Assembly (NCBI GenBank): GCA_001600095.1
Contig: BCIX01000006.1
Span: 558,001-622,000 of the forward strand
Length of the DNA: 64,000 nt
Origin: Bullera alba
Lineage: Eukaryota; Basidiomycota; Tremellomycetes; Tremellales; Bulleraceae
Reading direction: 5' to 3'
Positions within the stretch are counted from its first letter, which is position 1, and the number at the start of each line of letters is the position of its first letter. Below are positions 57,693-64,000 of this stretch, piece by piece. Under the pieces are notes generated by a model that did no database searches, was not told where the DNA came from, and was given only the letters and a program-made list of their open reading frames with translations. The translations under genes and the position numbers were made by a program.

Positions 57693-58073
57693 GTTACGAG
57701 CCGGTCCATACCACCTCATCATCCATGCCCAGGAAGCCAGGGTCAAGCCTTGACTTGTCAAGCCTCATTCAGCCTAGTCAGTAGTTTGTCAAAGTCCCTT
57801 GGCTTTGCCTATAGGTAGTTAGCTTGGCAGCATGCTCCGATCTCTCTTCCCAAGTGTCAAATCATCAGAAGTTACTTGTCTAAAGCCCAGTTGCCTCCGC
57901 TTATCGCAATCCAGATTCTTCCAAGCTCAACAACCCATCTTATCCCCCTTTGACACGCAATCAAGCTCACCAGTTTAGTGGTAGTACTATCCAAGTTCTA
58001 CCCAAGCCTGTCCTACAACCGTTGTCTTCCACCTACCCCAATCTCTGGGCTTTCTCGGGATTGAAATGTAACA
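57693..58073 (+). mobile_element. Family L solo-LTR-like copy C
   Basis: 381 bp from TGTTACGAGCC to AAATGTAACA, so it has TG...CA ends. It contains the family blocks CTCTCTTCCCAAGTGTCAAAT, GTCTAAAGCCC and GGGCTTTCTCGGGATTG. The flanks do not form a clean target duplication at these exact borders. Confidence 0.6.
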
Positions 58074-58419
58074 AGATGTCTCAATGAGACAAGTGAGACT
58101 TCCACTTGGGACAGACAGGAGGAGCAGGAATTGTGACGGCCCAACTCTTGCCGGTCCATCACCCGCTACATCACCACACTCAACACCACCGCCATTTACT
58201 TGGCCAGCATCTTGGGAGCATACCTGCCCACACCTGCTTACTAATCACACCTACAACAACCTCCACAACAACTCTATCCTATGAGCAACTCTTGTTGCTC
58301 TACTCTATCTTGAGAGCAACCCTTGTTGCCTCACTGTCAAATCTGTACGCCTGCCAAGAGCAACACAGGTTGCTCCCAAAATAGTCATCCTAGTCCTCAG
58401 TCCATTCAGCAGTCCAGGC

Positions 58420-58695
58420 CTTACGTCTATATAAGTAGCTAGTCTTGTAGCATGTCTGATCCTTCTTCCCAACGATCAATTTATCAAATTGTTACTCTCT
58501 CAAAGCCCTCTTGACTTTGCTTGCCCTCCACATCCTACCGAGCTCTCTAATCTAAGTCAATCAGCACACTCTTGACCTAGCTTTGCCAGTCAAGGGAAAG
58601 CATCCTTCTCATACTATACAAGCTTGTTAGTTACAATTGTTGTTGTCCACCCGTCACCAACCTTTGAGGCTTTTTCAGGTACGGGTTGTTCCCCT
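58420..58695 (+). mobile_element. Family L LTR-like copy D
   Basis: Blocks shared with other copies are CTATATAAGTAGCTAGTC, CTGATCCTTCTTCCCAA, TGTTACTCTCTCAAAGCCC and AACCTTTGAGGCTTTTTCAG. It is followed at once by copy E in the same orientation. Ends are approximate. Confidence 0.55.
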
Positions 58696-58699
58696 GTAC

Positions 58700-58981
58700 A
58701 GTATAGTATGTAGGTCAGTTTTTTAGTATCTTGTGCTGGTCCTTCTTCCAAGCATCGATTTATATAATTGTTACTCTCTACAGGCCTACGCAACTTTGCT
58801 TGCTCATCAGATCCTACCAAGCTCCCTCCAGTTGACCCTATCCCTATTGACTGAGTCTCTCTCTTGTTCAAGTCCACCAGTTAGGAGGTGATATCAGAAG
58901 GATATCACTCAAGCTTGCTAGTATAACCGTCACCTTCACTCACCACCAACCTCCAAGCTTCCTTGTGTGCAACTTGTAACA
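58700..58981 (+). mobile_element. Family L LTR-like copy E
   Basis: Blocks are GGTCCTTCTTCCAAGCATCG, TTGTTACTCTCTACAGGCC, TTGCTTGCTCATCAGATCCT and the terminal ACTTGTAACA at 58981. It is tandem to copy D. The left end is approximate. Confidence 0.55.
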
Positions 58982-60008
58982 GGTTGCCTTGTTGCAGGTT
59001 GAGGTGGTCTCATCTTTGTTCAGTTTGAGTCTTTGGGTACTTGGAGTTGAGCTGGTTGGTTTTGGGCATCATTCTTTCTTATAGTTGTGTTTCTGCCGGA
59101 GTCCAAATCACTTGTATAGATTTGCGGACCTGGTTAGTTATGCAGTCCAGTGTTACTTGATATCATGCTTGGCTCTGGATTCTGTAAGTAGCTCTTTGCA
59201 GTACCACAAGTCGGATTCTCCTAGCTATCTGACATTTTCCCACTGAGCTCAATAAGGCAAGTTGGGGTAGCTGAGGAGGAGTACTTCCTTTTAAGATGTG
59301 CCCAGATCCAGGAACCAGATCGGTTAGGGATTGAGAGAATGCCTCTCCAGGGAAACCTGCTTTAACATTGTTCTCAAGGGTGCACTTGAACAGACCAGAG
59401 CATTCTATGTTTTTTTTTTGCAGCCCCCAAGCTGGAGAAGTTGATGAGGGCAAGTGAGGAAGCCATCAAGATCCCAAGTTTCGAAGTCATCCATGATTCT
59501 GTTGGACCAATTTGCATAACTATCTGACCTTATGAGCATGGCAACCCACAAAGACTCACATCGCGAGAGTTGTTGTTTGGCGTTGTGCAGGTGAGCTTAG
59601 CTCTATAAGGGAAGTAAAGGGGACTCTTCAAGGAACTCAGCTTTTTGCCAGCTCTCCTTGTGTCACCGGTGCAAGAGGGCTGCCTAAACCATTGCTAGCC
59701 ACGTCTGAAAAGGTGGGCACCTGAACGGTCAGGATTAATCCAAGAATTTGAAGTGAAACACACCTAGGCCAGACTTTTGTCAAGAGTGTTTAGATAGAGG
59801 GCCAAGCATTGATCAGCAAGGCTGAGGGTCAAACGATGAAATCCTTGAAGTTAGAGCAGCTGCAGTAGCGTTTTGAGTCTCAAGTGTGAGAAAGAGAACA
59901 CTGATGGGCTTACTGCAGAGAGCCAGGGGCGGCTACGGCGTTTTGAGCAGTGCATAGAGGGTTGCATTAACCGTTGATCAGCAACTCTGGTGTTTGATTC
60001 CCAGATTA

Positions 60009-60079
60009 TGTATTACTTTTGGATGCGGGTTCGAATCCCGTGGCAGTCACTTTCTACCCCTCATGGGTCATTCTCACAA
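60009..60079 (+). repeat. Repeat with tRNA-like T-arm, inverted partner at 61106-61175
   Basis: Within it, GCGGG-TTCGAAT-CCCGT (60025-60041) folds as a tRNA T-arm, contains a perfect pol III B-box, and is followed by GGCAGTC-A, like an acceptor 3' strand with discriminator base. No matching 5' half (GACTGCC) is found upstream, so it is not an intact tRNA gene. The flanks TATTACTTTTGG and TTCTACCCCTCATGGGT recur inverted at 61106-61175. Confidence 0.5.
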
Positions 60080-60162
60080 CGGCAAGGATAGACTCCAAGC
60101 ACAGATGAACAACAAGGGTTATGCTTGTAGTGCGGCTTGACTACTGTAGTGAGTGAGAGTCC

Positions 60163-60269
60163 TGTCAGAAATCATAAATGCTGCCGTTCAGGCTTGCCTT
60201 CAAGTCAAGTCTAGAACGCTATCTCTGTTTCTCTTTTCTCTTCATACATGCATCTAGCATATTCTCATA
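60163..60269 (+). mobile_element. Family S 107-bp element, copy 2, with 5-bp target duplication
   Basis: Near-identical to copy 1 over its whole length and again exactly 107 bp. It is flanked by AGTCC on both sides (60158-60162 and 60270-60274). Confidence 0.85.
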
Positions 60270-60518
60270 AGTCCAGGCACCCACTGACACAGAGTGGTGC
60301 GGCTTATGCAGTTTGTAAGGCTAGAAGTCATAGCTCAATCAACCCTTCCTCCCAAGAATCAATTCATCCATCAACCGTTAGTTGTTTGAAGCCCTCACCC
60401 ATCTGCTGGTGACAAACTTCTGCTTTCACCTGAGTATTGACCACAACTGTCTCTGTCTGTTGTTTGCCATTGCAGGGGTTTCTTGATGACTGGCCATAAC
60501 ATGCATGTGAGTGGGCAC

Positions 60519-60995
60519 TGTTACAACTTGTTGTTGAGAAAGGCCTGGGTTGGTGACGGGTGGAAGAAGATGGTTGTGGACGGGACTCAGGTGATACCAG
60601 AAGGGTATCACCACCAGACTGGTGAAGACTTGGTCAATTAGACTCAGTCACAAAGAGGGGGAATTGGTCTTAAGGATAGCTTGGAGGAATCAGCGAGCAA
60701 AGTCAAGTGGGCTTAGATGAGTAACTGTTGATAGATTGATCCTTGAGAAGAAGGATCAATCAGCTATAGACTACAAGTCTTATATACTGTGCAAGGAGCA
60801 CCTATGCTACTGTAGGGTGCTTGTTCTGACTACACATGTAGTTGGCCCTGACTACACATGAAGTCAAGCTTAAGTAACTACACCTGTAGTTGGGCTTGGC
60901 CATGACCACGGCTCCTATCCTCTACCTGTGCTCCATGCCTGTCTTTGCCTCCTCCAGCTATGCGTACTACTTGGGTTGCAACCCAGGACATGACA
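60519..60995 (-). mobile_element. Family L solo LTR, copy F, with 5-bp target duplication
   Basis: 477 bp; on the minus strand it runs from TGTCATGTCCTGGG to GTTGTAACA (TG...CA). It is flanked by GGCAC on both sides (60514-60518 and 60996-61000). It includes the family blocks CTTGAGAAGAAGGATCAATC and GAGCAAAGTCAAGTGGGC. This is the clearest solo LTR in the island; no internal retrotransposon region is present. Confidence 0.85.
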
Positions 60996-61105
60996 GGCAC
61001 CTCATATGCCCATTTTGATTCCCTGGCTGTCTGAACTTGGCCTAGAAGGTTCTCATCAATGGTAAAGGATACAATTCATTGACGGTGATTTTGTTGAGCT
61101 GTTGC

Positions 61106-61175
61106 TGTGAGAATAACCCATGAGGGGTAGAAGGTGACTGCCGCGGACTTTGTACTGGTGCCCAAAAGTAATACA
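61106..61175 (-). repeat. Inverted partner of the repeat at 60009-60079
   Basis: On the minus strand it shares TGTATTACTTTTGG, GCAGTCAC and TTCTACCCCTCATGGGTTAT. The middle differs (GGGCACCAGTACAAAGTCCGC instead of the T-arm), so the two copies are rearranged relative to each other. Confidence 0.6.
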
Positions 61176-61230
61176 TCAGAGGAGCTACAGGTGCTTTGTG
61201 TAGGGTTGTAACATTGAGTCAAGAATCCTG

Positions 61231-61447
61231 TGTCAGAAATCATGAATGCTTCTGTTCAGGCTTGCCATCATTATTGAGTCTAGAACGCTATCTACCTTCT
61301 CTCTCTTCTTCATGTCAGAATCATAAATGCTTCTGTTCAGGCTTGCCTTCAAGTTGAGTCTAGAACAATGTCTCTGTTCTCTTTTCTCTTCATACACGCA
61401 TTCAGCATATTCTCATACTTCATACATCCATCATAGCATTGCTCATG
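61231..61447 (+). mobile_element. Family S element, copy 3, interrupted by copy 4
   Basis: Its left part is 61231-61312 (TGTCAGAAATCATGAATGC ...). The remainder, after copy 4 and its duplication, is TACATCCATCATAGCATTGCTCAT (about 61423-61447). It is more diverged than the others and has no visible target duplication, fitting an older insertion. Confidence 0.65.
61313..61417 (+). mobile_element. Family S element, copy 4, nested in copy 3, with 5-bp target duplication
   Basis: 105 bp with the same TGTCAG start and TTCTCATA end. It is flanked by CTTCA at 61308-61312 and 61418-61422, which is sequence of copy 3 itself. The nesting shows that the family moved at least twice. Confidence 0.85.
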
Positions 61448-61529
61448 CTGTGTTGACCCCACCTCTTGTTTCAGGTTTGGTTCTGAGAGGCTTGCAGTCT
61501 GAAGAGGCTGTTGACTCTAGACTTGTTGC

Positions 61530-61830
61530 ATTTTCATTGATGGTGATAGGTGGACAACAGTGGCATGACAGATGTGCTCAGATAGTAGCCAGATGGATAT
61601 CATGACTTGACTGGCAAGGCTCGGTCAAGAATGGGGTGTGGCAGAGTGTGCTGAGTTGAGTGACTTTGAGAGCTTGAAAGAATCTGTGGAACAAGCGAAG
61701 TCAAGAGGGCTTTGAGACAGTAATGATTTGATCAATTGATCCTTGGGAAGATGGGCCAGGAATGCTACAAGACTTGCTAATTGAATAGATGTATGGACTG
61801 GACTGGACTGGACTGGACTGATCCGCGGTA
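61530..61830 (-). mobile_element. Family L LTR-like copy G, with (GGACT)5
   Basis: Reverse-orientation blocks are GGTGATAGGTGGACAACAGT, GACTTGACTGGCAAGGCTC, AGCGAAGTCAAGAGGGCTTT and GATCCTTGGGAAGATGGG. The pentamer GGACT is repeated five times at 61795-61819. Ends are approximate. Confidence 0.55.
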
Positions 61831-62142
61831 TGGACTGAGCACTCTTGCGATTCTGGTATGCCAGATGTGGTGGTTGAGTAGATGAGAAAGTTTGGTGCGG
61901 GGTGAAGTTTGTGTCTTGAATCAGCACTTGATGACTCTCGCAAATTCTTGTACAAACCCAAGTCAGCACCATAAGAATGGGCCCCAAACCGGGACTGGAG
62001 CATACCCAATGCACCTGTCAATCCTGTTGCGTCACAGATATCTTGCTGCACAGCTGCGCCACAACAAACCAGCATAGCAGTGAATGAAGCCTGTCTATAT
62101 GTGGCCTGTGCATTCTTGAGGTGAAGCTACATGGTGTTGGGG

Positions 62143-62460
62143 TGTTACAACCTCTACCTGCAAAAGCCCCAAGGTTTGTGACAGGTGGACAACAACAGTG
62201 TAACTGGCATGCTTGGATAGTAGCAGATAGATACTATCACTTGACTGGCAAGCCCTGGTCAAGAATGGGGGTGTGTGACTTGGAGAGCTTGGAAGGGTCT
62301 GAGGAGCAAGCAAAGTCAAGAGGGCTTTGAGAGAGTAACAATTTGATAGCCTCAATCTTGGGAAGAAGGATCAAACATGCTACAAAACTACCTGCTTATA
62401 TAGACAATACAGACTCAGCCTCCTGGCTGTTCTACGGACTGGTTTGCTGGTCTGACAGTT
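62143..62460 (-). mobile_element. Family L LTR-like copy H
   Basis: It begins TGTTACAACC (the end of the element in this orientation) and contains AAGCCCCAAGGTTTGTGACA, GACTTGGAGAGCTTGGAAGG, AGTCAAGAGGGCTTTGAGAG and TGCTTATATAGACAA. The right end is approximate. Confidence 0.6.
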
Positions 62461-62469
62461 GAAAGATTG

Positions 62470-62820
62470 ACAGTAGCTACCAAGGTAGCTAGCTACCGAA
62501 GTTGCAGTTGGTGATGTTTGCAACCAAGGTAGGTATCTATCAAATTGGCTAGGTGTACTGGTGACTGAAGGCATGGTTGGCTAGGCAAGTGACCGAGGTA
62601 ATTGGCTACCAAGGCAGTGATTGGTAATGCGAGCAACCAGGATTGTGATTGGTCACGGTAGCTAGTGAGCAAGGTAGCTAGCTACCAGAGGCGCAGTTGG
62701 CAATGGTGGCTAGAAGTGGAGATGGTAGTCGGTAGTTAGCTACTGAGGTAGTGGTGTGCTTGGTATACCGGGTGTGGAGAGATTGGTAGTTAGCTAGCGA
62801 GGTAGCTGCCGGATGTGGTG
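62470..62820. repeat. Degenerate minisatellite around GGTAGCTAGCTACC
   Basis: The perfect 14-bp palindrome GGTAGCTAGCTACC occurs at 62484-62497 and 62673-62686. Many partial copies (GGTAGTTAGCTACTGAGG, GTAGTTAGCTAGCGAGGTAG, GCTACCAAGGCAG) lie between and after. No coding potential is evident. Confidence 0.7.
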
Positions 62821-63082
62821 CAGGATTTGGGTGAGGGTGAGGTCCGGCAAGAGTTGGCCAGTCACATGGTGGCATGTCAAATATGTGGCAGCTAACTCTA
62901 TCATGTCAGCATATGACCGAGATATTTGATTCCATTCATTGTGCACCTACTGTGTCTCAGACACCCTCCTAGCATTCCTTGCTGTTCCGAGCCTGCGTTG
63001 GTCACAAGGACGGACAAGGACGTAGAGCCTCCTGATGTATAGGAGCCCAAAATCGGAGTCCCTTGCAAGCAGTTGGCTCTTC

Positions 63083-64000
63083 TCAACGGCCAACTACGTC
63101 CTTCAGCTTTGCAAGTTGTCTTTCCAGCCTCTACCCTCTTGTCAGCATTGCTACAGTATCTGCAAAGCATGACGTACCTCAGTGTCTGCCGTATGGTCAG
63201 CCAGCTTGATGGCGATATCATGTAATCGTTTTCCAGTTGCAAGGGGCGCAGGAGAGCGTTTCCGGGCGCTGAGGCCGACTTCATGGAGTAGCTGGGCCAC
63301 GGCTTGTCGATCAGAGACTGCATCTCGGCGTCCAGTAGAGCGTGGCCGCATAGGTGGGATGTTGGACCGGACCGGAGTCCGGGGACTACCCTGTGGGTTG
63401 TCTCCTGCCGCAAGGTTGACGTACTCCCAGGTATGGTCCATCCATAGGTGCTGTTGATGAGATTCGTCGTTGCAGCGGGGGTTGAAAGATACACTGGCGC
63501 CTGTGCTGGAAGGTCCGGAAAGGAAGTCTAGATCGGACACCCGGGAGAAAGAGTCTGAGCGATGATTCGACTGAAGCGGCTCGATGGTGCGGAGGTCCAA
63601 GCAGACCGAGGGTATTGGTCTTGAGCCTACGGTCTGTTAGCGGCTTGGTCGATGGATGCTGCAGCTTACAGTTCTTCACAGATGCCCATGGAGTTTGCCC
63701 GAAAGCGGGAAGGGACTTGAGCTGAGATGGGAGACAGGGTCGTCTTTGAGGGGATTTGTTGAGTAGGCTGAAGTGGGGTGAGCTCTCAACAGTCGAGTCT
63801 ACGTACCAGTCCAGGGTCTCCTGCCATTGTGGAGACATGTGCGAACATTTCGACAAAGTATGACTCGGTCCTGTTGACACGATTTGCCCATATGTTTCTC
63901 TGATGCTAGGAGCCCAGAACGGAGGCAGTCCTGTTCCCATCTCGAACGCGGTGCATCCGAGACTCCACCAGTCCACTGATGTACCGTAGAGAGATGGGGC
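63083..64000 (-). CDS. Serine/threonine protein kinase (AGC-like), C-terminal part; 5' part outside window
   Basis: The visible piece starts in the C-lobe: PSLYGTSVDWWSLGCTAFEM and GTGLPPFWAPSIRETYGQIV contain the subdomain IX D-W-W-S-L-G motif of AGC kinases. After a short intron comes CLLNKSPQRRPCLPSQLKSL with FGQTPWASV, corresponding to the loop-plus-Arg end of the kinase fold. Then follows a Ser/Pro-rich tail with MDHTWEYVNLAAGDNPQGSP and a helical end, HDIAIKLADHTADTE joined (intron donor GTACGT) to RLERQLAKLKDVVGR and a stop at 63083. The last join is my preference because it yields a continuous coiled coil; other acceptors give different short tails. Which AGC subfamily it belongs to cannot be told without the N-lobe. 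Confidence 0.72.

Larger units (their letters stand above)
55314..62920. other. CpG-poor transposon-relic island
   Basis: About 7.6 kb without a supported host gene. It contains at least eight degenerate LTR-like copies (family L) and four short elements (family S), plus minisatellites and tRNA-like fragments. CG dinucleotides are strikingly rare: in 56881-57240 I count one in 360 bases, whereas a 60-base line of the TAF2 gene (20401-20460) has four. No reverse transcriptase, integrase or transposase motif was found in any open frame. Confidence 0.8.

Noticed and set aside
57693..58079. GATGT as a 5-bp target duplication of LTR copy C
   Set aside because: It matches only if the element ends are shifted to TA...AA, which contradicts the TG...CA ends of the family.
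59421..59527. Short protein-like frame after a T-run and CAG (KLEKLMRASEEAIKIPSFEV, then a stop)
   Set aside because: It looks like a helical coding fragment, but is only about 35 codons, has no upstream partner exon and lies in CpG-poor repeat DNA; could be a transposon relic.
59985..60060. Intact tRNA gene
   Set aside because: Only a T-arm and a 3' acceptor-like strand are present; no matching 5' acceptor, D-arm or anticodon arm could be folded.
55738..62355. Retrotransposon or transposase coding region in the island
   Set aside because: I read the open frames on both strands and found no reverse transcriptase, RNase H, integrase, protease or DDE signature.

Overview
The window reads as nuclear DNA of a basidiomycete yeast, most likely a Tremellomycete (relatives of Cryptococcus and Kwoniella). 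This is an inference from gene content and architecture: compact genes cut by many very short spliceosomal introns (about 31-60 nt, GTRNGT donors, CTGAC/CTAAC branch sites a few bases before the AG), a CpG-rich coding background, and protein types such as a UvdE UV endonuclease. Every coding span below was assembled by eye across introns. Outer ends are usually firm; internal splice sites were checked only where stated.

Layout. Positions 1-54.3 kb are dense with housekeeping genes. In order they are: an Axl2/cadherin-like surface protein (cut by the left edge), a prolidase-type M24 peptidase, FMP32/DUF1640, UVE1, OXA1, complex I PSST/NDUFS7, exportin-T, a small mitochondrial-type protein, AFG1, TAF2 with three C-terminal bromodomains, a short-chain dehydrogenase, PRP46/PLRG1, ribosomal protein eS27, LTV1, TIM13, RRP1, a MetX-family serine/homoserine O-acetyltransferase, V-ATPase subunit A, UPF3, glutaryl-CoA dehydrogenase, the mitochondrial SAM carrier, mitochondrial EF-Tu, a LEA2-type membrane protein, NatC subunit NAA35, tRNA dihydrouridine synthase DUS2, XAP5/FAM50, Ran/GSP1 and COX20. 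Convergent neighbours often end within 7-40 bp of each other, and NAA35 and DUS2 overlap by 11 bp. About 12 of the 28 complete genes encode mitochondrial proteins; no operon logic is implied.

From about 55.3 to 62.9 kb the character changes. No credible host gene is visible, CG dinucleotides become very rare, and the DNA is filled with degenerate LTR-like repeats. Two families are recognisable. One is about 380-480 bp, begins TGT and ends TGTAACA; one copy is a clear solo LTR with a 5-bp target-site duplication. The other is a 105-107 bp element, three copies of which carry perfect 5-bp target-site duplications, one of them nested in a fourth copy. This looks like a silenced, probably once-methylated transposon island (pericentromeric, subtelomeric or interstitial). 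Beyond it, CpG-rich unique sequence returns with the 3' end of a protein kinase gene that runs off the right edge.

The most unusual signal is in Ran/GSP1: its GDGGTGKT P-loop can only be read in frame if a 1-nt exon and a 5-nt exon are used, and the same gene appears to use a GC-AG intron. Microexons of 8 nt (DUS2) and 12 nt (UVE1) and introns as short as 31 nt suggest unusually small splicing units in this genome.
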